Shown: positions 10,626-20,133, numbered from the stretch's first letter. The stretch is DNA of 64,000 nt from Euborellia annulipes (GCA_023213315.1 JAKCPI010005338.1:62001-126000); one strand, 5' to 3'. Made by a program: numbers and translations. The notes: a model not told the origin generated them from the sequence alone.

Positions 10626-10774
10626 AAAGTCTTTAAGAGTGTGTCTTGGAGGATTTTGAAACCTTATTATTATAACTATAGTTGCATTCACATTTTGTGC
10701 TACACTTTATTAAGAAATATATTAATAGTTAGATGAATCCCAGAAATGTATAGAAAATAAGTTAGAGGGTTGTA

Positions 10775-11055
10775 ATGAATTAATTTTAGGATAAGCTAAT
10801 AAAATTTTGGGGACCCGACTAATTTTCCGGTACTCCATCTATAAGAGTGCAAAATTTCATTTAGAACTGGAAGTTGGTCAAACTGTTACGATAAATGCAA
10901 TATGGGAGAAATCGTAACTTCGGCAATTAAAAACTCAAGAAGTTACAGGAATTTCAGAACAAAAATAATCTTCTCTTGAAAGTCATCTCTTTGAGTATAT
11001 AAAACTTCGTGAAGTTGTCTAAACAGACAGACATCAGATAATTATATATACAGTA
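10775..11055 (-). mobile_element. Helitron fragments (two subfamilies)
   Basis: 10880-11053 matches family A in reverse (ATGGGAGAAATCGTAACTTC...AAGTTGTCTAAACAGACAGACATC). The preceding 10790-10870 matches, in reverse, the 5' part seen at 26095-26200 (ACCAACTTCCAGTAATTTTG). Both ends are degraded; no CTAG terminus is present. Confidence 0.6.
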
Positions 11056-11529
11056 ATAAAGTTTATTAATAATTTCAAATACACCTGTAGATAGACAACC
11101 CTTTCTAAAATATTTATTTATTCGTCAGGATCAATCAATAAATACCTGAAATATTAATAATATAATTTTATAGAATTTGATTTATTGGCAAATACACGGT
11201 AGAAATAAATCGCTGTTTGAAAAACAAAAAATAATTCTAGCTACCTATAATAGCGTATAACACCAATAACCTAAAGTTAATTAAATTCGAAATTGGGCTT
11301 GATGAAAATTTAATAAAATTCTATACGATATTAATTGAATTTTTAATCAAACATTTTACTGTAAATTTAATGAATTTTTTGTGTATATAAAAAAAAAAAA
11401 AAATATTTAATAATAAATAGAATTGTTAACATATTGATTCATTGAAATTTTTTTTTTTTTTATTAATCTTCGAGATCACTATCGGAGCATCCGTAAAGGA
11501 CTGCCAATGAATATTATGAAATTTGTATT
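11056..11529. other. Very AT-rich unique sequence
   Basis: Long poly-A/T tracts (11388-11405, 11448-11462). No repeat match or coding frame seen. Confidence 0.4.
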
Positions 11530-12119
11530 ACTTTCTCTTACCTAAATATATGTTATATATACATATATAGAAAGTATTGGATCATGTCAAAAATTTGATG
11601 TCGAGATTTTGATGAAAATACATATTTTGAGGTCCCTTGAGTCCAAAAAAGTGGGTCCCGCAAAATTTGAACAAAATATCTCAAGATCGAAAAGAGCTAG
11701 GAGTTTGAAATTTCATATTTAAGTTAAACACCCCCCAGGCACGTGACCCGAAGCTTTTGAACAAAATCGGTCAAAGAATACTAGTACTTTACTGATGTTA
11801 CTTTTTCAGTTTTTTTCTATTTTCTCAAAAATCGCTTTAATGTTTTTGATTAAAATTCAAAAATCAATTATTTTTTAGATGCTCTTTAAAATGTATAATC
11901 TCATTTTGCTCTCAAAATTGTTTAAAGCACACTTTGCTCTTGTACTTCATAGGAAAGATAGAAGGTCATGGTAACAAAATATATTTTTCCATATTTATAA
12001 ATTTTACACTCTTGAATTCTAATATATCGGGTCGACACAAAAAATCTGGTGTTTCAAGAACAGAACACAACTTTCAATTACAGAAAGTTGAGTACTGTGC
12101 GACCAGTCATACCAGATTA
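11530..12119 (+). mobile_element. HPE copy, near full length
   Basis: Tip hairpin ACTTTCTCTTACCTAAATATAT...ATAGAAAGTATTGG, all internal blocks in order including 'TCTTGTACTTCATAGGAAAG', and the large hairpin AAATCTGGTGTTTCAAGAAC...GACCAGTCATACCAGATT. The direct bases at the two ends are ATTA on both sides, a possible short target duplication. Confidence 0.87.
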
Positions 12120-12638
12120 ATTTGCCAACAAAAAAGTGTAATGGTTATTATTTAATAAGCCTAAATGAATGAATCAACATTTTATAATTTTTTTTTTTTT
12201 TTTATAATTCATTTTTGCATTTAAAAACAAAAACATGGATGGAGCTTTCCATATATTAAATAGAATTTTGTTTCGCGAAAAAATATCCGATGCCCTGGGT
12301 GGTGGTTTTATTGTTTGTTGTTGGGGAAATTGGTTTTGTTATTCACTTTGAATTATGGAGTAGATGAAAAAATCTAAATAACATAAAAAAAAGAGCAAAC
12401 AAACTATAAAAATTGGAATTTATATTAAAAAAAAAAATGTCGTAAATTAATTAAAAAAAAAAAAAAGTTCTTTTATACGATATAGAGTGTATGTAGATAA
12501 AAGAAAAAAAAAATCAAATTATTGATTTTCAGGGTCAAGAATATTTTATAGCCTAACTAATGAAAGAAGTAAAATAGGTTTCATTTTTATTTATTTTTTT
12601 TTTTGTAAAAATTAGTATTCTAATAAAAGTAGATTCTG
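12120..12638. other. Very AT-rich unique sequence
   Basis: Poly-T 12188-12203 and several poly-A tracts; no coding frame or shared repeat. Confidence 0.4.
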
Positions 12639-12899
12639 AAAAATCTGGGGTGTTAGTCTCACAGCACACAACTTTCACTCACCTAAGAATAATATATCCT
12701 TCAAAGAATTACAAGGTCAAAATGAGAAAATATATTTCAAAGAACATCTAAATAATAATTGATTTATGAATTTCAATCAAAATCGTTTTGACAAAAAAAA
12801 AAAAAAAAAAAAAAAAAAACTGAAAAATTATAATCAGGAAACCGAAGGAACTTTGCAGCTAGGTGATTAAATAAAAAAAATATTTTATTTAATTTTTAC

Positions 12900-12942
12900 T
12901 TGCCGACGTTTCGGTCGTCTGTCACGACCTTCATCAGGGCAA
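12900..12942 (-). ncRNA. Hammerhead ribozyme motif, best-kept copy
   Basis: Minus strand reads UUGCC-CUGAUGA-A-GGUCGU-GACAG-ACGACC-GAAAC-GUC-GGCAA. Stem I is UUGCC/GGCAA (5 bp) and stem II GGUCGU/ACGACC (6 bp). Core boxes CUGAUGA and GAAA and the GUC cleavage triplet are all present. Stem III is reduced to the self-complementary ACGU, which cannot fold within one molecule but can pair between two, as in the small hammerheads reported with Penelope-like elements. Confidence 0.8.
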
Positions 12943-13166
12943 ATAATTGTCAACAATACACGATCTTAGGTATTTTGATGTTTACTGTAATCATATACAA
13001 TTTCTTTTTTTAATTTTTATATATAAAATAAATTATCAATATGAACATTGAATCCAAGACCCCAAGCAAGTAAATGATAATTTATATATACATATAAAAA
13101 TTAAAAAAATAAATTGTATATGATTACAGTAAACATCAAAATACCTAATATCGTGTATGTTGACAT

Positions 13167-13198
13167 TTGCCCTGATGAAGGGACCGAAACGTCGGCAA
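13167..13198 (+). ncRNA. Hammerhead ribozyme motif, stem II deleted
   Basis: Plus strand reads UUUGCC-CUGAUGA-AGGGACC-GAAAC-GUC-GGCAA. Core boxes and stem I (UUGCC/GGCAA) are intact, but compared with its inverted partner at 12900-12942 about 11 bases of stem II are missing, so it is probably inactive. Confidence 0.65.
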
Positions 13199-13575
13199 GT
13201 AAAAATTAAATAAAGATTTTTTTATTCAATCTCCTGGCTTTAAAGTTCCTTCGGTTTCCTGAATAAATCTCCACAGTCATAACACATTAAATGAAAAATT
13301 ATATCAGTAAAGTACTTATACTCTTTTGCTGATTTTGTTCAGAAGCTAAGGGCGGTGTGCCGGGGGGGGGGGGGGGGGGGTGCCTAACTTAAATATAAAA
13401 TTTCAACCTCCTAAGTCTTTTGGTTCTTGAAATATTTTGTTCAAACTAACTCATACATAGTTTTGCGGGACCTATTTTATTGGACTCAGGGGACCCCAAA
13501 ACATATCATCAAAATCTCGACATCTTATTTTTGACATGAATCCAATACTTTCTCCTTATTTATACAGGTAAGAGT

Positions 13576-14628
13576 CAAATCGTTATTTATATTTTGAATT
13601 ATATGATATAATTGAATTATTTTTGTTCAAATGACACGCTTTTTTTTATCTTGACTCATATTCTAGACATAACTAAGGAAATTTATTTGAATTTGATTGA
13701 AATTTTTTTTTTCTTTTCGCCTTTTTTTTTGATGAAGTTATCCAATGGATTTAATGGACCCTGATGTAAACACGGTCCAATTATCTTTATTAATTATAAT
13801 AGGCTTACTCTTTTTTTTCCTCCTAGTCATTATTGATTCATCAATCTTACTAAAACTCTCAGGGTGTTATATTTTTAAATTATCAAAAGTGATTTTTTTT
13901 TTTTTTTTTTTTTTATATATACACATTTTTTTTTAACGTAAATATTGCCAAGTAATCTTTTCATTTTGGTCGAATATGATGTAATCTTGGTTGGAAATTG
14001 AACTGATGATTAATTACCTCGGCTTAAAATGTCCCTTCTCTCTTTTGCCCTTTTGATCAAAGGGATGCAATTCACCTGCTCCCTCCAATCGAAAAAAAAA
14101 TATCATTCGCCGTTATGGATGCGAATTTTATTTAAAGTGCTATTGGCGAATTGTATAGGGCCGGAGGAAGCAAGCCAGGACCGGACCGGACCTTAGGGGA
14201 TCGTGGTGAAAGCACCATGTCCTCCCTTGACCTCTTGCGTTTGCATGCAAATATTAGAAAGTTGCCATCGACCTAAGAGAGAAGTAGGGGTGTTTTTTTT
14301 TTTTTTTATACCACCCCCGCGATCGATATGCCTTGCTCAAGGGCTGAAAGACTCAAGGGCTAAAGGGCTGAAGGCATCCTTTGAGGCAGGATGCGTCGCG
14401 TGTCTTACAAAAGTGGGGTGGTGCCGCCGCCATTTTGACCTAAGCCCTCAAAATTCTTAATTAACTGTGACGTCATATCAACTTTTCCCCCTTATTCATT
14501 ATAATTTCTACCTTATTTATATTTTATTTCTTCCACTCTCTTTAACAACAATGATGCTTACAATTTCTGTTAAGGACAGTTAAAGATAAATTATTTGCTA
14601 GGGGAATATAGTTCTTCTTTTTAGAAAT
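13576..14628. other. Unique sequence, GC-richer at 14150-14460
   Basis: Poly-T tracts (13892-13910, 14295-14308). The 14150-14460 part has GGACC repeats (GGACCGGACCGGACC), 'AAGGGCTGAAAGACTC...AAGGGCTGAAGG' imperfect direct repeats and an open frame of 85 codons, but no splice sites or protein resemblance. A candidate for a conserved non-coding element only. Confidence 0.4.
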
Positions 14629-14896
14629 GTTTTACTTTCTCTTACCTTGTACAGAGTATTGGATTCATGTCAAAAATTTGATGTCAAAATTTTACATGTT
14701 TTGAAGTCCCTTGAGTCCAAAAAAGTGGGTCGAGAACGAAATATCTCAACAACGAAAAGAGGTATGAGGTTGAAATTTTATATGTGGCACGTGCTTTCTT
14801 TTGAACAAAAAAGAGTACTTTACTGATGTAATTTTATTAGAATTAAGTAGATGTAGGCAACCAGTAAGTGATAAAAAAAAAAAACTTTATTTAATT

Positions 14897-14932
14897 ATCG
14901 TCGACGTTTTGGAATCCCATCTTCAGGACGAT
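14897..14932 (-). ncRNA. Hammerhead motif, left arm, core changed
   Basis: Minus strand: AUCGUC-CUGAAGA-UGGGAUUCCA-AAAC-GUC-GACGAU. Stem I is 6 bp (AUCGUC/GACGAU) and differs in sequence from the 12900 copy while keeping pairing. The GAAAC box has become AAAAC, which would disable the core. Confidence 0.6.
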
Positions 14933-15238
14933 AAACTGTTAATGTTGCTTAGATAGATGCAATTTCGGTTCATACAAAAATAAATGATTAAATTTGCATA
15001 TACCATTGGATGTATATGAGAATTACCGTATGGGCTGTATTTATATTTTGTGGCAAATGGGCCCGAAACAGTCTTTCAATCTTGGCCAGTGCTGTCGTTT
15101 CGGACCCATTTGCTACAAAATAAAAATACAGCCCATGCGCCTACGGCAATTCTCATATACATCTAATAGTATATGCAAATTTAATCATTTATTTTTGTAT
15201 GAACCGAAATGCATCTATCTAAGCAACATTAACAGTTT

Positions 15239-15274
15239 ATCGTCCTGAAGATGGGATTCCAAAACGTCGACGAT
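15239..15274 (+). ncRNA. Hammerhead motif, right arm of palindrome
   Basis: Plus strand: AUCGUC-CUGAAGA-UGGGAUUCCA-AAAC-GUC-GACGAU, the same changed core as its inverted partner. The shared defect means it predates the palindrome or was copied with it. Confidence 0.6.
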
Positions 15275-15595
15275 AATTAAATAAAGTTTTTTTTTATCAC
15301 TTACTGGTTTCCTACATCTACCTAATCCTAATATAATTTCATCAGTAAAGTACTAGTACTCTTTAGTCGATTTTGTTCAAAAGCATCGTGTCACGTGCCA
15401 CAAATAAAATTTCAACTTCATACCTCTTCTTTCTTGAGGCATTTCGATTTCGATCCACTTTTTTGGACTCAGGAGACTTCAAAACATGTAAAATTTTGAC
15501 ATCGAATTTTTGACATGAATCCAATACTTTCTACAAGGTAAGAGAAAGTTATACATTTTTAAAAATAACTCTCTTCCCCTAACAAATAATTTATC

Positions 15596-15690
15596 TATGC
15601 ATCTATCTAAGCAACATTAACAGTTTATCGTCCTGAAGATGGGTTCGATGTGATTCCGAAACGTCAGATCGACCTTAATTAAATAAAGTT
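15596..15690 (+). mobile_element. Solo ribozyme-repeat fragment
   Basis: Repeats 'GCATCTATCTAAGCAACATT...CAGTTTATCGTCCTGAAGATGG' of the palindrome arm, then a ribozyme motif at 15627-15675 (AUCGUC-CUGAAGA-...-CC-GAAAC-GUC). Here the GAAAC box is intact, unlike the two palindrome copies, but a 5-base insertion separates GUC from GAC and breaks stem I. It ends in AATTAAATAAAG and joins an HPE fragment. Confidence 0.65.
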
Positions 15691-15912
15691 TTTTTTAGAT
15701 GTTCTTTAAAATGTAGTATTCTCATTTGTAGCATATTTTTTTCTTTATAAAAAAAAATTTTAAAAAAAAAAAAATTTTTTTTTGTTTATAAATTTTTTAA
15801 TTCTAAAAAACGGTCGGAAACAAAATACATATCGACCCAAAAATCTGGCGTGACAAGCACAGAACATATCTTTCAATTACTAACGGTAATGTGTGACCAG
15901 TTACACCTTTTT
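15691..15912 (+). mobile_element. HPE fragment (hairpin-side)
   Basis: Starts at 'AGATGTTCTTTAAAATGTAG' and ends with AAAATCTGGCGTGACAAGCAC...GTGACCAGTTACACC. The tip half is missing because of the ribozyme repeat in front. Confidence 0.75.
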
Positions 15913-16362
15913 ATTTAATTCCACCTAGGAAAAGTCCCTCTGTAATATTTCGGCATCAGAAATACGGTAGCTAAAGGCGACGCATCCCTTAGAAAAGAAA
16001 TTATAAAATTTTTTTTCTAATTTCTCTAAGTAATTACTACACACAAAATCATTTTGCAAACTTGAATAAAATTCTCATAATTTTAAAAAACAAATTAAAA
16101 AGTAAAATTTATTTTAACCAAGTAAATATTGGTTTTGTTTAAATAAAAAGACCATTAAAAAAATTAAATTTTTTAAGAGAGAGAGAGAGAAAGAGATTTA
16201 ATTAAATCTTAAAAAAAAAGACTCGCTAAATCCGACTAGCGAAAAAAACAAATAACCCTCCGCCGCAAAGGCACTACTCTACGATAATCCCGCACTACCT
16301 TCAAGGATGAGAGAGAGGGATTTAGAAATTGCACACTTTTTATTTAACAAAAAAAAAGAAAG
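15913..16362. other. Unique AT-rich sequence
   Basis: A GA run at about 16178-16192; otherwise unique and non-coding. Confidence 0.4.
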
Positions 16363-16918
16363 TGTGACTAGTCGCACAGCACCTTTGGTAAGAGAGAGTT
16401 TTGTTCTGAGCTTGTCAAATCAGATTTTTTGTGTATTTCCGCCGATATTTTAGAATTCAAGATATAAAATTTATTAACAAAAGAAATATTTATATTTTGT
16501 TACCATGGCAACCATTTCTCCTATCTTTCCTATGAAGTACAAGAGTAAAGTGTGCTTCAAAAGAGCAAAATGAGAATATACATTTTAAAGAGCATCAAAA
16601 AAAAAAATGATTTTTGAATTTTAATCAAAATTGTTAGAGCAAATTCTGAGAATATCGAAAATAACTGAAAAAGTGCATCAGTAAAGTACTGAGTATTCTT
16701 TGGCCAATTTTGTTCAAAAGCTCCGTGTTACGTCTCAGCGGGGTACTTGACTTAAATATAAAATTTCAATCTCCTAGCACTTTTCGTGATATTTTGTTCA
16801 TAAACAGACACAGATACACAGATAGACCATGTTGCGGGACCCCCTTTTTTGGACTCAGGAGACCTCTAGTATATATCCATTAAAATCTCGACATCGAATT
16901 TTTGACATGAATCCAATA
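16363..16918 (-). mobile_element. HPE copy
   Basis: Large hairpin (GTGTGACTAGTCGCACAGCAC...CTTGTCAAATCAGATTTTTT), 'TTGTTACCATGGCAACCATT', 'CCTATGAAGTACAAGAGTAA', the AGTACTGAGTATTC block and 'TGACATGAATCCAATAG'. The tip hairpin is absent. Confidence 0.83.
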
Positions 16919-17058
16919 GTTCAATCGATAAAGATCTGTAGCTGTAGGCTTAATGATGATGGCCTATTTTTGTACAGGCCTATAGCCAAATTGATTTCTC
17001 TTTAAAAAAAAATTCATTGTGGTGAATTTTAACATTCTCTTACCTATATATGTAGACT

Positions 17059-17244
17059 CAGGGGCGCCGGAACGAATTTGAATCAAGGGGGGGGGGGCAA
17101 AAAATGGTTTTCTTCAAAAGTAAAAATGAATTATTTTTAAAAATAAATGAAATAAAAAAGACATATTGCCCCCTCTGCCCCATCCTAGAGGATGCCAGGA
17201 AGGGCAATGTATCCTTGCCCCCCTCCTCAGTTCCGGCGCCTATG
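17059..17244. mobile_element. hAT MITE with perfect 8-bp TSD
   Basis: Termini CAGGGGCGCCGGAAC and GTTCCGGCGCCTATG form 15-bp TIRs with two differences. The TSD TGTAGACT is identical at 17051-17058 and 17245-17252. A G-run follows the left TIR and C-runs precede the right. Non-coding; a hAT assignment fits the 8-bp TSD and the terminal CA/TG. Confidence 0.85.
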
Positions 17245-17363
17245 TGTAGACTATATATACAAGAAAAAGTATTGGATTCATGATGATGGAGTCATGAAAA
17301 AAAAAAAAAAAACAAGACGAATGCAGCCAAATATACTTTTATTTTAATTCTCGCCCCCCCTCA

Positions 17364-17406
17364 CTGCTGACGTTTCGGTCCAAGGTCTAGGCCATCTTCA
17401 GAGCCG
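17364..17406 (-). ncRNA. Hammerhead ribozyme motif (left arm)
   Basis: Minus strand: GGCU-CUGAAGA-UGGCCUAGACCUUGGACC-GAAAC-GUC-AGC. Core boxes are intact, stem I is GCU/AGC, and stem II is partly paired (GGCC or GGUC type). Stem III is the palindromic ACGU. Confidence 0.68.
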
Positions 17407-17545
17407 GTTGGCAATAATCAAAAAGTGTGGAAATTTGCAACAACAGCGACAACATTCAGCATGTGGTCCGCTCACAGCAAAACGTAGAAAATGCTGAATA
17501 TTGTCGCTGTTGTTGCAAATTTCCACACTTTTGGATTATTGCCAG

Positions 17546-17588
17546 CCGGCTCTGAAGATGGCCTAGACCTCGGCCCGAAACGTTAGCC
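17546..17588 (+). ncRNA. Hammerhead ribozyme motif (right arm)
   Basis: Plus strand: GGCU-CUGAAGA-U-GGCCuagaccucGGCC-C-GAAAC-GUU-AGCC. Core boxes are intact, stem I GGCU/AGCC is 4 bp, and stem II GGCC/GGCC is 4 bp. The cleavage triplet is GUU (still a permitted NUH). Helix III is therefore ACGU/ACGU, as in the partner. Confidence 0.68.
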
Positions 17589-17718
17589 GTGAGGGCGAGA
17601 ATTAAAATAAAATAATATTTGACTATATTATAGTCTACATATATAGGTAAGAGAATGTTAAAATTCACCCCCAATATTTTTTTTAAAAGAGAAATCAATT
17701 AGGCTATAGGCCTGTACA

Positions 17719-18205
17719 AAAAAAAGGATACACACAGATGTGTACATCTCTATTTTATTTCATTTAAAGGGACAATTATAAAATAAAGTTGAATATTATG
17801 TTTATTTTGAGGCGATTCCGGTGGGGGGTGAATTTACTGTGGCAGGTGTCGGTGGCGGATCTTTGCCAAATTCCTCTCTAATGGGCCTCAAGGGGCCATC
17901 AACCAACAGCAACGGGCAAAAATAAACATACAAACAGACAGTCCCCTCAATTTGTGGGTGAATGCACTTCGGACGTCCTGTGCCAGCCTTTAAATTTACT
18001 CTCTCTCCCTCTGATTGTTTTATTCAATCCAGAAAAGAGAAAGATTAATTAATAATTATCAAGGAATATATAGAAAGGGATTTTGCAATTACAAAACAAA
18101 TAAAACTTCCCAGCTTCACAAGTTTTACAGTAGATGTAAAAAGAATTCGTACATTGAGCATTTTAGCGAACAATACATGATAAACAAATAAATATTCTTT
18201 TCTTC
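17719..18205. other. Unique sequence
   Basis: 17815-18000 is GC-richer (GGTGGGGGGTGAATTTACTG) with no open frame bounded by splice sites. No shared repeat. Confidence 0.4.
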
Positions 18206-18548
18206 GCCCCCCCCCCCCCGGAGCCCTCACATGCTGGCTAGGGCCCGCCTGCTGCGGACGCCTTTTCTTAATTATGAGAAAATTATTATTAGATACAATT
18301 CCAATCCAGTACCTGCTTGAGGATTTGTTTACATTCATAGAGTACATAAATACAAAGAATACATAAATTATACATTTCATATGGGAGAAATCGTAACTTT
18401 AGGAATTAATAACATTTCGGGATGAAAATAATTTTCCTGTAATCGCTGGAAGGTCCTCTTTAAGCACATAAAATTTGGTTTCGAAGGGAAGTTGCCCAAG
18501 TAGAATGTGACAGACAGATAGACATTATTGAATTATATAAATAAATTG
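18206..18548 (-). mobile_element. Helitron family A copy, 3' end degraded
   Basis: Minus orientation: C-run and 'GGGCCCGCCTGCTGCGGAC' at the 3' side, 'TTTCATATGGGAGAAATCGT', 'TTTCGGGATGAAAATAATTT', then AGAATGTGACAGACAGATAG at the 5' side. CTAG lies within 'GCTGGCTAGGGCC', not at a clear terminus. Confidence 0.75.
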
Positions 18549-18562
18549 TTCGATAGAATTCA

Positions 18563-18830
18563 GATAATTTTTAGTTTAATTTTCTTGTAATAGATGGCAA
18601 CCTTATAATTTACTCTGTATACATTTTTGGCTTTAGTTTCATTTTCTTCTAATAGATGGCACCACCCTAATTTACTTACTATAAATTTGGTTTTTCAATA
18701 GTTTTTAGTTTATTTTCTTCTAATAGATGGCACTACCCTAATTTACTTACTATAAATTTAGTTTTTCAATAATTTTTAGTTTGTTTTCTTCAATTAGATG
18801 GCACCACTAAAATTTACTCGCTATAAATTT
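18563..18830 (+). repeat. Minisatellite, about 62-71-bp unit, four copies
   Basis: The phrase TTCTTCTAATAGATGGCACC recurs with 'agatgg' at 18592, 18654, 18725 and 18796, each followed by TAATTTACTTACTATAAATTTGG-like sequence. Units differ by substitutions and indels. The same unit forms a second array at 24562-24800. Confidence 0.8.
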
Positions 18831-19513
18831 GTTTGTAAAAATGCTCAGGGTATGAATTGCTTTTACATCCACTGTACGTAATAATTCTAAGGACAAAATA
18901 AAAACATTCATTTTTTTTTTAAAGTAAAAAATATGCAAAAGTGATTCATTTTATGAAATTAACAAGCGTAGGATTTCCGCAATACGTTTTTTTTTTTTTT
19001 AAATAACAGAACCTAATCGATAGAATTAATCTAACGAGAACTCTACTATAAGAAATGAGTTTAATTATTACATTCATTAATATTCAAATGAAAATTTATT
19101 TTAATTTATGCCATTACCATAAATAAATAAACAACTTGTTTATGTCAAATAATAATTAAAAAAAAAGTACATATATACAAACACCTTCACAGATTGTTTG
19201 TTTAATATTCGAGATTTTATGATTTTAAATCGGAAACAAAATCAGAAGACATTTATCAATTAAATTATTAATTTTTGTTTATGTAAATTTTAAAATATTT
19301 ACATCTAGAAATAGCTTCCTACACACTAAATGAAATGAAAAAAAAAATAAATAATAATAAATTACTCTCTACACCTACATAAAAATATTTAAATGAATTT
19401 CGCAAAAGAGAAAGAAAGAAAAAATATTAAGAGCAAGAAGTGAATTTATCATTTTAATAAATGAGTATCTCCCTAACTGTACTATTTAAGTAAATAATAT
19501 TTTTAATTTAAGT
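18831..19513. other. Very AT-rich unique sequence
   Basis: Poly-T and poly-A tracts throughout; no coding frame or shared repeat. Confidence 0.4.
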
Positions 19514-19617
19514 AAAAATTTGGTGTGACTGGTACACAAATTTCCGTCACACCAGGTTTTTCGTGTTAACAAATATTTAGTTTCAGCTAATATATGTAAA
19601 ATTTATAAAAATATTTA
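19514..19617 (-). mobile_element. HPE fragment (hairpin end only)
   Basis: A shortened terminal hairpin AAATTTGGTGTGACTGG...CCGTCACACCAGGTTTTT and 'CAGCTAATATATGTAAAATT', then directly a Helitron fragment. Confidence 0.7.
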
Positions 19618-19619
19618 TC

Positions 19620-19880
19620 CAGTGTCTGTTTGAGGATTTGTTTACTTACATTCATAGAATACATAAATCCAAAGAATACATGTTACCTCAATCTTTTCCT
19701 ATGGGAGAAATCGTAACTTCAACAAATAATAACTCAAAAAGTTATAGAAATTTCGGGACGAAAATAATTTCCCTGTAATCCATAAAAGGTTCTTTTTAAG
19801 CAGATAAAATTTGACTTCGAAATTACTGAAAGTTCCACAAATAGAGCGTTTCAGACGGACGGAAATGAGGAAATTTTATA
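19620..19880 (-). mobile_element. Helitron family A fragment
   Basis: 'TGAGGATTTGTTTACTTACA', 'TTTTCCTATGGGAGAAATCG', AAAGTTATAGAAATTTCGGG and the terminal GAGCGTTTCAGACGGACGGA in minus order. The 3' third and the CTAG end are missing. Confidence 0.7.
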
Positions 19881-19981
19881 TATAGATTTTCTTGCGGTTT
19901 CGGTCGCTGAATTATTAACATTGCACATAATACGATAATACTAATAAATATGAACATATGAACTTAATTCTGACAATTTAC

Positions 19982-20012
19982 TTGCCCTGAAGAAGAGTGC
20001 GAAACATCGGCA
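19982..20012 (+). ncRNA. Hammerhead motif, solo, short stem II
   Basis: Plus strand: UUGCC-CUGAAGA-AGAGUGC-GAAAC-AUC-GGCAA. Stem I UUGCC/GGCAA and both core boxes are kept, but stem II is barely pairable and GUC is AUC, so helix III would be ACAU. A broken inverted piece (GGTTTCGGTCGCTG) lies at about 19896-19909. Confidence 0.5.
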
Positions 20013-20133
20013 ACAAAATATTATAAAAATTTGTTATTTTTGACCTAGCTAATTTTACTGGGAAGGCTCACATACATCTTTGAAATTTATTAAATTAATT
20101 TTTGAAATTTGTTTTTTATTCTTTGCATATTTA

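Larger units (their letters stand above)
12832..13292. mobile_element. Penelope-type foldback with inverted hammerhead pair
   Basis: Flanked by a 10-bp direct repeat GAAAAATTAT (12822-12831 and 13293-13302), so it is a discrete insertion into HPE. Arms of about 190 bp are inverted: 'AGGAAACCGAAGGAACTTT' at the left mirrors 'AAAGTTCCTTCGGTTTCCTG' at the right, and both arms carry the ribozyme motif. The centre (about 13010-13090) is AT-rich. No reverse-transcriptase ORF. Confidence 0.75.
12639..13575 (-). mobile_element. HPE copy hosting a ribozyme foldback
   Basis: The large hairpin is decayed (AATCTGGGGTGTTAGTCTCACAGC). After an A-run the copy is split by the foldback at 12832-13292, then resumes 'TATATCAGTAAAGTACTTAT' and ends with ACTTTCTCCTTATTTATACAGGTAAGAG. 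An 18-G run at about 13359-13381 replaces a short G-rich site found in other copies. Confidence 0.82.
14629..15552. repeat. Giant compound palindrome: HPE half + ribozyme foldback
   Basis: The left arm runs from TTTTACTTTCTCTTACC through HPE blocks to TACTTTACTGATG and then into 'GTAGATGTAGGCAACCAGTA'. The right arm is its inverse: 'TTACTGGTTTCCTACATCTA', ATCAGTAAAGTACTAGTACT, ..., CCAATACTTTCT, AAGGTAAGAGAAAGT. The symmetry extends inwards over both ribozyme motifs to a centre near 15085. Arms are about 450 bp and visibly diverged (small indels), so it is an old or assembly-real inverted duplication rather than a perfect artefact. Confidence 0.8.
16971..17718. repeat. Large palindrome with inverted hammerhead pair
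   Basis: Outer arm ends TGTACAGGCCTATAGCC (16971) and GGCTATAGGCCTGTACA (17718) are inverted, followed inwards by 'TGATTTCTCTTT', 'GAATTTTAACATTCTCTTAC', the ribozyme motifs and a central 'AATTTGCAACAACAGCGAC' / 'GTCGCTGTTGTTGCAAATTT' stem around 17475. The left arm alone contains a 186-bp hAT MITE, so the insertion came after the palindrome formed. Confidence 0.8.

Noticed and set aside
18563..18830. Possible CRISPR-like array
   Set aside because: Repeats are diverged and the intervals are themselves repeated rather than unique spacers, so it is a minisatellite.
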